Assembly: GCA_019637395.1 (NCBI GenBank)
Contig: JAHBVR010000001.1
Coordinates: 310,001 to 374,000, forward strand
Reading direction: 5' to 3'
Origin: Vulcanimicrobiota bacterium
Lineage (GTDB): Bacteria; Vulcanimicrobiota; Xenobia; Xenobiales; JADMJV01
Length of the DNA: 64,000 nucleotides
Shown here: positions 36,217 to 44,652 of the stretch, piece by piece
Layout: every line of letters begins with the position of its first letter
Numbering within the stretch: position 1 is the first letter of the stretch
Notes under the pieces: generated by a model
Database searches by the model: none
What the model was told of the DNA's origin: nothing
What the model saw: only the letters and a program-made list of their open reading frames with translations
Position numbers and translations under genes: made by a program

Positions 36217-36288
36217 GAACAACCTCCAAGAAAATTGAAAGTTATTCAACATTTGGCTTTCGCCGGCAGGATTCCTTCCAGGCCGGTG

Positions 36289-36720
36289 TCAGTGCGAGGC
36301 CAGGGCCTGACCGGCCTGTAAGGCCAGGCGATAGCCCAGCGGGCCGAGTCCGCAAATCACCCCCCGGCACACCGGACTGAGAAAGCTATGATGGCGGAAC
36401 TCCTCGCGGGCAAAGACATTGCTCAGATGCACTTCAAAGACCGGCACCGAAAGAGCGGCCACGGCGTCGCGCAAAGCCACCGAGGTATGCGTATAAGCTC
36501 CGGCATTGAGGACCACAAAAGCGAAGTCCTGAGCTTCGTGCAGCCAGTCGATAAGCTGGCCCTCGTGATTGCTCTGGCGGCATTCCACCAGCAATTGCAA
36601 CTGGCTCCCCCAGCTGCGGCACTGCTCCACCAGACTCTCGTAGGTGGTCGTGCCATACACGCTGGTCTCGCGCTGGCCCAGCAAATTCAGGTTCGGACCA
36701 TTCAGCACCAGGGCTCTCAT
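36289..36720 (-). CDS. aroQ: 3-dehydroquinate dehydratase, type II
   Basis: 143 residues from the ATG at 36720. Active-site motifs are LVLNGPNLNLLGQRE (with the following Tyr in SVYG), LNAGAYTHTSVALRDA and VEVHLSNVFAREEFRHHS in the usual order. It removes water from 3-dehydroquinate in the shikimate pathway. The ATG overlaps the aroB stop codon (ATGA). Confidence 0.96.
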   Translation of the reverse strand: MRALVLNGPNLNLLGQRETSVYGTTTYESLVEQCRSWGSQLQLLVECRQSNHEGQLIDWLHEAQDFAFVVLNAGAYTHTSVALRDAVAALSVPVFEVHLSNVFAREEFRHHSFLSPVCRGVICGLGPLGYRLALQAGQALASH

Positions 36721-37736
36721 GCCAATTCCTCCCAGCAACGCTCGACTTCGGCCAGGCTTACGTCAGAGCAAACCCGAGCCGCTCCCGGCCGCTCCAGCAG
36801 CACGAAGCGCAACTGGCCGTCCCGGTTCTTTTTGTCGCGCCGTAAATACTGCGGTAACTCTTGAAAACCTAGATCGGGTCGCCGGAACGGCAGCTCATAG
36901 CGCTGCAACTGCTCGACCAGCCGCCTTTCCCAGACTGGATCCATCCCTAGCTTCCACTGACTGAGGCGCAAGGCCGCGCGCATGCCGAACCCCACCGCCT
37001 GCCCGTGATTCCAGCCCCCGTATTGTTGGGCCGACTCAATGGCGTGGGCCAGTGTATGCCCGAGATTCAGGTGGGCGCGAATGCCCTGCTCCAGGGGATC
37101 GGCGGCCACCACCCCCAGCTTGACCTGGCGTGAGCGCAGCACCAATTCGGAACGCGCCTCCAGGGCCAGCGGATAGACCAGATTTTCCAGACTTTCCCAG
37201 TGTTCCGGCCCATCCAGCAAGGCGTGTTTGAGCACCTCGGCCATACCCGCGTTCCATTCTCCAGCCGGCAGCGTGTCTAACACTTCTGGGTCCAGATAGA
37301 CCAGCCGGGCTGGATAGAAAGCGCCCACCAGGTTCTTGCCGGCCGGCAGATCGACGCCCACCTTGCCGCCCAGACTGGAATCCACCTGGGCAACCAGGCT
37401 GGTGGGTACCTGGATTAGGGGAAGTCCGCGCAAATAGGTGGCCGCCACGAAACCGGCCAGATCGCCGACCACACCGCCTCCCAGGGCCACCAGCCAGGTT
37501 TTGCGGTCAATTTCCAACCGGGCCAGTTGTCCGTAAAGCTCTTCGGCCTGCGCCAGACACTTGCTGGCCTCGCCGGCGGGAACCACCAGCCGCTCCGGAG
37601 CCCACCTCAAGTCTTGGCAGCGCTCCAGATTGGAATCGCAGATCACCACCCAGCGAGCGGCACCCAGGCGCTGCAGAACTTGTGGCAGTGCGGCCAGAGC
37701 GCCGCTATCCAATTGTGTTGAAGAAAAATCAATCAT
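36717..37736 (-). CDS. aroB: 3-dehydroquinate synthase
   Basis: 339 residues. The NAD and substrate sites are visible in ALGGGVVGDLAGFVAATYLRG, VPTSLVAQVDSSLGGKVGVD, MAEVLKHALLDG and NLGHTLAHAIE. It cyclises DAHP to 3-dehydroquinate. It is divergent from aroK, with a shared 67-bp promoter region, and coupled to aroQ. Confidence 0.97.
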   Translation of the reverse strand: MIDFSSTQLDSGALAALPQVLQRLGAARWVVICDSNLERCQDLRWAPERLVVPAGEASKCLAQAEELYGQLARLEIDRKTWLVALGGGVVGDLAGFVAATYLRGLPLIQVPTSLVAQVDSSLGGKVGVDLPAGKNLVGAFYPARLVYLDPEVLDTLPAGEWNAGMAEVLKHALLDGPEHWESLENLVYPLALEARSELVLRSRQVKLGVVAADPLEQGIRAHLNLGHTLAHAIESAQQYGGWNHGQAVGFGMRAALRLSQWKLGMDPVWERRLVEQLQRYELPFRRPDLGFQELPQYLRRDKKNRDGQLRFVLLERPGAARVCSDVSLAEVERCWEELA

Positions 37737-37803
37737 GGCTTAGTCTTTTTCAAGTTACGCTGGCTTTTCGAGGATTCCCCCGAGGTTAGCCGAACTTCAG
37801 CAA

Positions 37804-38391
37804 ATGCCCCAGATTCCCGCTGCCCGCAGAAACGTCTATTTGGTGGGCTTTATGGCTACAGGGAAAACCACCATCGGCCGCGAGCTAGCCCGGCTGATGG
37901 GGCGAAAATTTATCGACGTAGATCAAGAAATCGAAAGACGCCATGAGTTGACAGTCGCCGAGATTTTTGCTCAGCACGGAGAAAAGACGTTTCGTCAGGC
38001 TGAGGAAGAGGTGGCCCTGGAGCTGGCGGCGGAAACCAACCGGATTATCGCCACCGGCGGCGGCACTATCTTGAATCCCAAGATTTTCGAGGCCTTTGAA
38101 ACCACCGGAATGCTGGTTTGCCTGTATACTCAGCAGGACGATCTGGTGGACCGTATCCAGCGCACCGACAAACGCCCCTTGATGAAGGGTCAATCTCAAG
38201 ACGAAGTGCGCGACCGGATCGAGCGCATGCTCGAGGAGCGCTCGGTAGTCTACAACAAAGTGCCGGTTCGTATCGACACCACCAACCTTACACCACTGTC
38301 GGCCGCCAAAAAAATCCACGACGTCGTTTCCGTGCGCAGCCGCGTGCAGAAAGTCCGTGACGCCCTGGGCGGGGTGCTCGACGTTACCTGA
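37804..38391 (+). CDS. aroK: shikimate kinase
   Basis: 195 residues. The P-loop is GFMATGKTTIGRELA. Shikimate-binding motifs are DVDQEIERRHELTV, FRQAEEE and ATGGGTILNP. A C-terminal tail of about 25 residues is longer than usual. Its stop overlaps the convergent aroE 3' end by 8 bp. Confidence 0.95.
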   Translation: MPQIPAARRNVYLVGFMATGKTTIGRELARLMGRKFIDVDQEIERRHELTVAEIFAQHGEKTFRQAEEEVALELAAETNRIIATGGGTILNPKIFEAFETTGMLVCLYTQQDDLVDRIQRTDKRPLMKGQSQDEVRDRIERMLEERSVVYNKVPVRIDTTNLTPLSAAKKIHDVVSVRSRVQKVRDALGGVLDVT

Positions 38392-39196
38392 GAGACTCCC
38401 GCAAGGCGGCCAGCATCGGGCCGGACTCAGGCTTCCGACCGGTCCACCATTCAATCGCGCGCACGGCCTGGTGCACCAGCATGCCACAACCATCTAGAGT
38501 GCGCGCGCCCCTTTCCGCGGCCTGCCGTAACCACAGAGTAGGACTGGGATTGTAGATGAGGTCGCAAGCGATCAGGCCGGAGGGCAACTGCTCCGGCCAG
38601 GCCAGCGGAACCTCTTCCTGATACGGCCACATCCCCACCGAGGTAGTTTGCACCACCACGCAGCCCGGTTCCAATTCCCGGGCCAGGTCCGACCAGGCAG
38701 CCACCCGCTCCACGCCTTGAGCCAGGGCGCGAGCGCGCTCGGGAGTACGGTTGAAAAGGACAATCTCGGATGGATGCTGGCCGCGCACCTTGTGCAGAAC
38801 GGCCCGGCAGGCTCCGCCGGCGCCCAGCACCAACAACTTGCGACCCTGGAGAGTGGCGCCCAGTTCTTCATGAAAACTATCCAACCAGCCCTGGCCATCG
38901 CTGTTATGACCTTCCCAACCCCGGTCACTCCAGCGCAAACAGTTGATGGCCCCGATGGCGCGCGCCTCGGGCGTGGGGGAACAGTAAGAAAAAGCCGTTT
39001 CCTTCAGAGGCAAAGTCAAATTGATGCCCAAAAGCTCAGGCCCGGCCAGTTCCTCCAACACGGACGCCAACTGCTCCGGCTTGACCTCGCGCTTCTCGAA
39101 TTGCCAGGGCTCCCCCAACTGCGCGTAGGCAGCTTGATGCAGTTGAGGGGAACGAGAATGGGCAACCGGACTGCCCAGTAGATAGGCCGACTTCAG
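38384..39196 (-). CDS. aroE: shikimate dehydrogenase
   Basis: About 270 residues. Family similarity starts at KSAYLLGSPVAHSRSPQLHQ, which fits a CTG at 39196 with GGGAG just before it. The frame is open further, to a TTG at 39283, but that part is made of the hairpin array and would overlap dapA. Motifs: NLTLPLKE (the conserved Lys), RWSDRGWEGHNSDGQGW, and the NADP site LGAGGACRAVL. The substrate segment SRSP is intact. It reduces 3-dehydroshikimate. Confidence 0.9.
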   Translation of the reverse strand: MKSAYLLGSPVAHSRSPQLHQAAYAQLGEPWQFEKREVKPEQLASVLEELAGPELLGINLTLPLKETAFSYCSPTPEARAIGAINCLRWSDRGWEGHNSDGQGWLDSFHEELGATLQGRKLLVLGAGGACRAVLHKVRGQHPSEIVLFNRTPERARALAQGVERVAAWSDLARELEPGCVVVQTTSVGMWPYQEEVPLAWPEQLPSGLIACDLIYNPSPTLWLRQAAERGARTLDGCGMLVHQAVRAIEWWTGRKPESGPMLAALRESLR

Positions 39197-39215
39197 CGGG
39201 CTCCCGCGAGGACGT

Positions 39216-39282
39216 AGAATTTGTCTCGGCAAATTCTGCGCGAGTCGTCTCAGCGACTCGACATGCTCTGCGAAGCAGAGCA
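39216..39282. repeat. three tandem perfect hairpins between dapA and aroE
   Basis: Hairpin 1: AGAATTTG-tctcgg-CAAATTCT (39216-39237). Hairpin 2: CGAGTCG-tctcag-CGACTCG (39241-39260). Hairpin 3: TGCTCTGC-gaa-GCAGAGCA (39264-39282). All stems are perfect (7-8 bp), and loops 1 and 2 share TCTCrG. The dapA stop codon lies in the loop of hairpin 2, and the last ten codons of dapA are encoded by hairpins 2 and 3. Confidence 0.8.
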
Positions 39283-40173
39283 AAGTACGCCAGCCTGCTC
39301 CAGCAGCGGCTTGAGGGTGGAGATTTCGGCCTGGCTGGCGCCATACAGCGGCGCCCGCACACCGCCTACCGGAAAGCCCACCAGTTCGAGGGCCGCCTTC
39401 ACCAACACCGGATTGGTGGTGGCGAAAAGGCCCTTGAGCAGTGGGAATATCTTGAGGTGAATAGCCCGCGCTTCGTTGATACGCCCGGCTTCGAAATGCT
39501 CGATCATATCGCGCATCTGGGGTCCGACCACGTGGCCGGCCACGCTGACCACGCCCACGCCTCCGGCCGACAGAATCGAAAGCGTGTGGGTGTCATCGCC
39601 GGAATAGATGAACATCGACTCGGGTTTCTCGACCAGGCGGGCGGCCAGGTCACTGATTGGATCGACATCCGGCAAGGACTGTTTGACGGCCACAATACGC
39701 GGATGCTCGGCCAGCCGGGCCAGCGTCTCCGGGGCAATTTCCACCGCCGTGCGGCCCGGAATATTGTAAAGCATGATGGGCAGAGTGGTGGCTTCGGCGA
39801 TTTCCAGGAAGTGGCGGCGCTGCATGTCCTGAGTGGGCTTGTTGTAGTACGGAGAAACCAGCAACAGGGCGTCGGCACCACAGTCGGCGGCCGCCTTCGA
39901 CAGCTCGATGGTCGAGCGGGTGTCATTGCTACCCGTGCCCGCGATCACTTTGGCGTTGGCCGGAATGGCTTCGCGCACGCCTTTGAAGAGCGCCTTCTTC
40001 TCGTCTTTGCTGAGGGTGGGACTCTCGCCGGTGGTGCCGCACACGACCAGACTGTCGTTGCCCTGCTCGATCAGGCGCGCGGCCAATTCCTTGGACCGGG
40101 GCAAATCCAGATCCAGGTTGTCCTTAAAAGCGGTAACCATAGCCGTCACGACTCGTCCGAAAGGTGGGCGCAT
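39250..40173 (-). CDS. dapA: 4-hydroxy-tetrahydrodipicolinate synthase
   Basis: 307 residues. It has GTTGESPTLSKDEK, the catalytic Tyr in LYNIPGRTAVEI and the Schiff-base Lys in IVAVKQSLPD. It condenses pyruvate with aspartate semialdehyde, the first lysine-specific step. The normal end of the protein is LLEQAGVL; ten further residues (CSASQSMSSR) come from the hairpin array. It is followed on the same strand by aroE. Confidence 0.96.
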   Translation of the reverse strand: MRPPFGRVVTAMVTAFKDNLDLDLPRSKELAARLIEQGNDSLVVCGTTGESPTLSKDEKKALFKGVREAIPANAKVIAGTGSNDTRSTIELSKAAADCGADALLLVSPYYNKPTQDMQRRHFLEIAEATTLPIMLYNIPGRTAVEIAPETLARLAEHPRIVAVKQSLPDVDPISDLAARLVEKPESMFIYSGDDTHTLSILSAGGVGVVSVAGHVVGPQMRDMIEHFEAGRINEARAIHLKIFPLLKGLFATTNPVLVKAALELVGFPVGGVRAPLYGASQAEISTLKPLLEQAGVLCSASQSMSSR

Positions 40174-40193
40174 TGCTTACTCCTCGTTGCTTG

Positions 40194-40601
40194 TTAAAGG
40201 GTTTCTTCGCAAGGCGCCTCGTGGGAGCCTGCGACCTGGGCCATGACTTCAGAAAAGGCGGGGGTTTCCACCGGCCCATCCCGGGGCAACTCCCTGGCCG
40301 GTTCGCTTTTCTTTTTCCTGGATTCGGGCTTCTTCTTGGGCTTCAGGCCAATCCCCCAGATGACTCCGGCGGTAGCCAGCGTCGGAGTGAGCAGCAGGTT
40401 AAGTCCCAACGTATAAATAGCCAGGCGATAGGGACCGGGAAAGGCCCAGGCCAGGAGGCTGGCCAGGAAGCAGGCCAGCATGCAGCCCAACAGCCCCCCG
40501 CGTATCCCCTGGTAGACGCCTTTGCCCCGCGCCGGCTGCCAATAGCGGCTAAAAAACAGCAAATTGGCCGTGAGCACCGCAGTAGCCAGCACTTTGAACA
40601 T
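40194..40601 (-). CDS. small membrane protein with basic tail
   Basis: 135 residues. Three or four hydrophobic helices lie in the first 90 residues (VLATAVLTANLLFF, GGLLGCMLACFLASLLAW, IYTLGLNLLLTPTLATAG). A highly basic stretch follows (LKPKKKPESRKKKSEPARE), which is likely cytosolic. No family recognised. The ATG is in the 3' arm of a perfect hairpin (40600-40619). It ends 20 bp before the start of dapA and could be co-transcribed with it. Confidence 0.6.
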   Translation of the reverse strand: MFKVLATAVLTANLLFFSRYWQPARGKGVYQGIRGGLLGCMLACFLASLLAWAFPGPYRLAIYTLGLNLLLTPTLATAGVIWGIGLKPKKKPESRKKKSEPARELPRDGPVETPAFSEVMAQVAGSHEAPCEETL

Positions 40602-40619
40602 CCCTAAGGTTTTAGGGAT
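40600..40619 (-). promoter_or_regulatory. hairpin covering a start codon
   Basis: On the minus strand ATCCCTAA-aacc-TTAGGGAT is a perfect 8-bp stem, and the final AT is the start of the ATG of the membrane-protein gene at 40601. A start codon buried in a stem would be poorly read unless the hairpin melts or the real start is elsewhere. Confidence 0.5.
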
Positions 40620-40641
40620 CGGACCGGTAATCCCTGGAGGC

Positions 40642-40992
40642 TCAGGGGCCGAGTTGCTTCTCTACCCTGGCGTTATCCGTTTCGACCCGGCCATTGAGGC
40701 GCGCAGTCTGCTCCATCAAGGACTCCATCAGGGTGCGGATTTCCGCAAGGTCACTTTTGGGAGCCATTTGGGCTTCCTGCTTCTCTTGCAGGTCAAAAAC
40801 CTTATCCAGTAACGGGGCCAGGTCGCTGCGGGTGAGAGCCTGATCGGGCAGGCAACCGGCCGAGACCAGGCCGTTCTGGCGCAGGCTGCGCACGGCATCC
40901 TGAACCCAAAGCGGATATTCCTCGGTCATCAACGGACTGGCCGAAGCGACCAACGGTGCTAGCAGTAGCAGGACGGCGAAAATGCGTTTCAT
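40642..40992 (-). CDS. secreted SLH-like protein
   Basis: 116 residues from the ATG at 40992 (AAGGAAGCG before it). The signal peptide is MKRIFAVLLLLAPLVASA. The mature N-terminus (EEYPLWVQDAVRSLRQNGLV, then PDQALTRSDLAPLLDKVF) matches one S-layer homology domain, which binds cell-wall or outer-membrane-linked polymer. A coiled coil follows (LMESLMEQTARLNGRVETDN). This layout, one SLH plus coiled coil, resembles a reduced form of the SLH porins of Cyanobacteria, Deinococci and Negativicutes that tether the outer membrane. Confidence 0.7.
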   Translation of the reverse strand: MKRIFAVLLLLAPLVASASPLMTEEYPLWVQDAVRSLRQNGLVSAGCLPDQALTRSDLAPLLDKVFDLQEKQEAQMAPKSDLAEIRTLMESLMEQTARLNGRVETDNARVEKQLGP

Positions 40993-41040
40993 AATCGCTT
41001 CCTTCGTTCCGAGGGGAACAATGCCTCCGGCGAGAACATT

Positions 41041-42078
41041 GTGCATCCTATGCAGCAGGTCAGACCTTTTTTATGGGACCGCTACAAAGAGCTGGAAGCT
41101 CTAGGCGAGGGTGGCATGGGCAAGGTGGTCAAAGCCCAGGACCTCGGCCTGGAACGGGAAGTCGCCATCAAACGCTTGCGCGTCGAGATCGGCGACCCCG
41201 AGAACGCTCAGCGCTTCTTGCTCGAGGCCAAGGCTACCGGCCAACTTGAGCATCCCAACATCCCTCCCGTCTACGAACTGGGCAAGGATGAAGACGGTCG
41301 CCCCTACTTCGCCCTTAAACTGGTGCGCGGACGCAGCCTGCAGCAATTAATCGCCGGCCTCAAAGCCGGTGACGCCCAGCTCCACGAAGAGTTCTCTTTC
41401 ATCTTGCGCCTGCAGATCTTTCAGAAGGTCTGCGAAGCGGTGGCTTACGCTCACGAGCGCGGCATCATCCATCGCGACATCAAACCCGACAACGTCATGG
41501 TGGGAGACCTCGGCGAAGTCTTCTTGATGGACTGGGGTCTGGCCAAAGACCAGCAGGCCGCCGGCGCCGACGTCACCCAGGCCGGTATCTTCATGGGGAC
41601 CCCCATGTACGCCGCTCCCGAACAGATCTCGGGCGAAAAAGCCACGCCCTCGTGGGACGTCTACGCGCTCGGAGCGACTCTCTACGAGTGGCTGAGCCTC
41701 AAGCCCCCCTATGACGGCGCGAGCGTGCGCGACATCCTCACCTCGGTCTTGACCAAAAAGCCCACCGACCCCGTCTTCCACTTCCATCCCGTGCAAGGCC
41801 GAATGCCCGTGGAAATGAGCCGGCTCATCATGAAAGCCATGCACAAGGACGCCAAAAAGCGATTCAGCTCCGTGCGCGAAATGCTCGACGAAATCCAGAA
41901 TATCCTCAACGGAGAAATCCAGGCCGTCTGCCCCTGCACCGTAGTAAAATCCAGCTTCCACGGCGTTTCCCGCATATTGGACCGATATCCCATCGTCGTC
42001 TTTCTGGTCATCCCCTGGCTGCTCTACCCCCTCTACGCCCTGATCATGGCGCTCTGGCACTATTTCAAGACAGGGTGA
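41041..42078 (+). CDS. Ser/Thr protein kinase with C-terminal membrane anchor
   Basis: 345 residues from a GTG. The kinase domain (about 13-290) is complete: GEGGMGKVVKA, VAIKRL, IIHRDIKPDNVM, MDWGLAKD (DWG in place of DFG) and APEQIS. A C-terminal helix (about 316-340, YPIVVFLVIPWLLYPLYALI) would anchor it to the membrane. It is divergent from the SLH-like gene and may phosphorylate envelope-linked proteins. Confidence 0.92.
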   Translation: MHPMQQVRPFLWDRYKELEALGEGGMGKVVKAQDLGLEREVAIKRLRVEIGDPENAQRFLLEAKATGQLEHPNIPPVYELGKDEDGRPYFALKLVRGRSLQQLIAGLKAGDAQLHEEFSFILRLQIFQKVCEAVAYAHERGIIHRDIKPDNVMVGDLGEVFLMDWGLAKDQQAAGADVTQAGIFMGTPMYAAPEQISGEKATPSWDVYALGATLYEWLSLKPPYDGASVRDILTSVLTKKPTDPVFHFHPVQGRMPVEMSRLIMKAMHKDAKKRFSSVREMLDEIQNILNGEIQAVCPCTVVKSSFHGVSRILDRYPIVVFLVIPWLLYPLYALIMALWHYFKTG

Positions 42079-42255
42079 GTCTTTCGCGGGAAGTCTCCCC
42101 GAATGGGCCAAGCTCTTCAGACTGTTCAAATGGTGATACCTCACCACCATGTTCCCAGGCAAGCCGGGCAACTGTTGCTCGCCGTGCAAGATTCCCTTAG
42201 ACTTTCGTGGTAAATATTAACCAGCCGCCTTTGCCCGTTCGGTCGGATGTCTGTA

Positions 42256-42292
42256 CCCTGGAGGCAGATACTTTTGTCTGATTGAGCCAGGG
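42256..42292. terminator. convergent-gene hairpin (possible terminator)
   Basis: CCCTGG-agg-CAGA-tacttttg-TCTG-attgag-CCAGGG (42256-42292) lies in the 233-bp gap between the 3' ends of the kinase (plus) and the protease (minus). No T run follows, so termination is only suggested. The rest of the gap shows nothing I can name. Confidence 0.35.
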
Positions 42293-42311
42293 ATTCCACG
42301 GCGATGCCGTT

Positions 42312-43874
42312 TCAGGGAGTGAGTATGTAAGCGTGGTCCTGCTTGGCGCCTTCGTCGATGTGAACGCGGCCCTGGTAATCGGTGGGTGTGCCCCACTTGT
42401 CCCCAATCATCTGGCCGTCTTCTTGCCGCTCCACAAAGTAGGCATGGCCATTGCCGTAAACCACGGCATGGTCGTGCTCGCCGACGTCACCGACGTTGAT
42501 GAAGTCCACATGGCCCTGCAAGCCCAGGTACTGGGGAACGTTGCCGGTGATTTCACCGTCGTTGAGGCTGAGCAGGGCCTGCCCATAGGTCCTGGCTCCT
42601 TCGTGGCCCATGGCGAAGGCGCGTTTGGCCATGGAAGCGAAAGAAAGCGTAGCCAGCGACTTGGTTTCGCTGGTTGCTCCCTGGTAGTGGGTGGCGGTGG
42701 CGGCCGCCTCCAGTTCGGAACGGCTGATGTTCTCGTGGAAGCCGTCGCGCATGGTCACGTTGTAGCTGCCGTCCGGTAATTTTTCCACATTTTGGAAGAG
42801 GCCGGCGCCGAACTCGTGCATGGCCGCCTTGATCAGAGCCGTCGAGGCGCAGTTGCCCCGATCCCGTTGCTGAAAGCTCCCGATCAAATCGTCACTGATC
42901 GGCACCTCACCCGAGAGGGCCCGATCCAGCGCCGCCTGATCTTCAACAGTGAACTGGGCGCCTGCTTCGGGGCTGGGAGCATTGGCAATCTGGTCCAGAT
43001 CGTCGGCCGAAATCGTTCCGTCCCGGTAGTTACTGCTATTCACAAAGGAGAACAGGCCGGTGGGATTCGAATTACTGGCCACATCAAAAGCATTCAGGTA
43101 GTTAGGATTGGCCAGCAGGTTCTCGGCCAAACTGCGGAACTGGCCGGGAGTGCTGGGAGAATCCAGGGCGGTATACAGGTCGTCCAAATCGAATTTGTCG
43201 TTTTTTGAGCCTAACTGGTCAAAATACTGGAAGGCACTCTGGCCGTCATAGGAGGTCAGAAGATCGCGGCGCACCGAGGAGAAGCTGCCGAAATCACCGC
43301 CCTGCTCGTTTTGCCAGGCCTGGTTGAGGTCATCGATGCTGATAATATGATCGACCTTGGTACCGGTGGCCACGTCCAGCGAATTCATGAGCACCGGATC
43401 AGCCAGCAGGGCCTGGGCGGAATCTCGAGCGGCGCTGGGAGCGCCGGCGTCAGCAGCCACCCGTTCCAGGTCGGAAATGCCGATCTTGCCATCGTTGTGC
43501 CCCTGGGGAGAATCCAGCCGGTCGATGTTCTGCTGCAACCCCTCGATGACAGCGCCGCGGTCGGTCGCCAGTTCCCCTGAATATCCCTGCAGTTGCTCGA
43601 CCATGCTCTGCACCTGAAATTGGGGATGGAGAATCTGCTGGACCAGCGCCTGGCCCGGCGCGGTCATAGCTCCCAGCGAAGCAGCCACCGAGACTCCCAT
43701 GGTCGTGGCCAGCAGCGCCTTCTTGAGCTTGGAGCTCTTCTTTTTGACGCGAGCTTCGGCCGGCGCGGAGAGTTCGAGCCGATCGGAAGGCGCGTCCGGC
43801 TGCTTATGAGCATAAGGGGGCCGCACCGCGGCCGAGCGCTGAAGAGGCGAACTCTGCGAAAGAGAATTGATCAT
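42312..43874 (-). CDS. calpain/papain-like cysteine protease with HrpF/NolX-like acidic repeats
   Basis: 520 residues from the ATG at 43874 (a GTG two codons upstream is also possible; numbering below counts from that GTG). Residues 1-115 are basic then hydrophobic (ALLATTMGVSVAASLGAMTA). Residues about 120-300 hold four EF-hand-like acidic segments: GHNDGKIGISDLER (127-140), VDHIISIDDLNQ (176-187), SKNDKFDLDDLY (225-236) and YRDGTISADDLDQ (285-297). They are joined by helices ending in DP..MNSLDVA and NP..LNAFDVA. This module resembles the repeats of the type III translocon proteins HrpF and NolX. The C-terminal domain has a papain-clan active site: Q338-C344 six residues apart (QQRDRGNCAS), His in EHDHAVVYGNGHAYFVE, and GDKWG at 493-497 in place of calpain NPWG. 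No substrate known. Confidence 0.7.
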   Translation of the reverse strand: MINSLSQSSPLQRSAAVRPPYAHKQPDAPSDRLELSAPAEARVKKKSSKLKKALLATTMGVSVAASLGAMTAPGQALVQQILHPQFQVQSMVEQLQGYSGELATDRGAVIEGLQQNIDRLDSPQGHNDGKIGISDLERVAADAGAPSAARDSAQALLADPVLMNSLDVATGTKVDHIISIDDLNQAWQNEQGGDFGSFSSVRRDLLTSYDGQSAFQYFDQLGSKNDKFDLDDLYTALDSPSTPGQFRSLAENLLANPNYLNAFDVASNSNPTGLFSFVNSSNYRDGTISADDLDQIANAPSPEAGAQFTVEDQAALDRALSGEVPISDDLIGSFQQRDRGNCASTALIKAAMHEFGAGLFQNVEKLPDGSYNVTMRDGFHENISRSELEAAATATHYQGATSETKSLATLSFASMAKRAFAMGHEGARTYGQALLSLNDGEITGNVPQYLGLQGHVDFINVGDVGEHDHAVVYGNGHAYFVERQEDGQMIGDKWGTPTDYQGRVHIDEGAKQDHAYILTP

Positions 43875-43920
43875 GGTCACCCCATCATAGCCGGCGCCCC
43901 ATTAAAGGAAGGTAAAATCC

Positions 43921-43946
43921 GCCTGTCACAGGCAAACAATTTGTTG
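43921..43946. promoter_or_regulatory. dyads upstream of the protease gene
   Basis: GCCTG-tca-CAGGC (43921-43933) and the nearby AACAA-t-TTGTT lie 47 to 72 bp upstream of the protease start, in the gap between it and the DUF1990 gene. They look like operator half-site pairs; no regulator can be named. Confidence 0.3.
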
Positions 43947-43977
43947 CGACTTCGCACCACCCAATCAGCCTCGCGCC

Positions 43978-44556
43978 TTATTTCACCGGTGGATACTTTT
44001 CCAAAATCAGTCTTTCAAAATGATCGAGGGCAGCCCGTCCGGCCCCGTACTGCAAAGGGCGGGTCAGGCGGCTGAGCAGGCGCGGCCAGGGCGGCGCCAA
44101 CTGCGACCAGGCCTGTAAGCTGGCCACAATCGCTCCGGTTTGGGGGTCCTTGGTCACCGCAAAGGTCTCCTGACCGGCCTCCGGATGCCCCTGCAAGGTT
44201 TCGTAGGCAAAGCCGCTACGGCATTCCTCTTCGATGACCTCATAAACCCGGCTGGCGAAGAAAAGATGCAATCCAGGCGCCAGGTAGTAACGCAGCCCGA
44301 CCACGTCGCCCACCTGCACGGGCCGACGCAACACGCCCCGCCCCAGACGCCGAGGAAAAATGTCGTAATTGCGGATGGCTTCGGCCAGGATCCGGAATGG
44401 ACCCTCAGACCGGGGCGGTCCCGGCGGCTCGACGGCCACGATACGCCGGTGGACATCGTGGAAACTGTAGCTTTGCGGGCCGGCCGCGGTGGCCGCCGAA
44501 ACGGGCCGAGCCTCCCAGGCGCTTAAATCCTCTTGGGCAAACCAGGGCAAGAACAT
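43978..44556 (-). CDS. DUF1990 (UPF0548) family protein
   Basis: 192 residues from the ATG at 44556 (GAGGGAG nine bases upstream). It has YSFHDVHRRIVAVEPPGP and, in the second half, VVGLRYYLAPGLHLFFASRVY, YETLQGHPEAGQETFAV and VASLQAWSQLAPPWPRLL, as in the DUF1990 family. The fold is SRPBCC/START-like and may bind a small hydrophobic ligand. Function unknown. It is followed on the same strand by the protease gene 98 bp later. Confidence 0.85.
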   Translation of the reverse strand: MFLPWFAQEDLSAWEARPVSAATAAGPQSYSFHDVHRRIVAVEPPGPPRSEGPFRILAEAIRNYDIFPRRLGRGVLRRPVQVGDVVGLRYYLAPGLHLFFASRVYEVIEEECRSGFAYETLQGHPEAGQETFAVTKDPQTGAIVASLQAWSQLAPPWPRLLSRLTRPLQYGAGRAALDHFERLILEKYPPVK

Positions 44557-44572
44557 CAAAACTCCCTCAAAT

Positions 44573-44606
44573 GACAAAAACCGCCCGATTTCTCCGGCGG
44601 TTTGTC
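44573..44606 (-). terminator. minus-strand intrinsic terminator
   Basis: Reading leftwards, GACAAACCGCC, a 10-base loop, and GGCGG-TTTTTGTC form a stem; the five T residues follow the GGCGG arm on the minus strand. It stands upstream of DUF1990 on the same strand, so it would end a transcript coming from the structured region at 44653-44962, not from DUF1990. Confidence 0.55.
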
Positions 44607-44652
44607 TGTCTGGCTGCCATCCCCTACCAGACTACTTTGGGTTGACCTGAGT

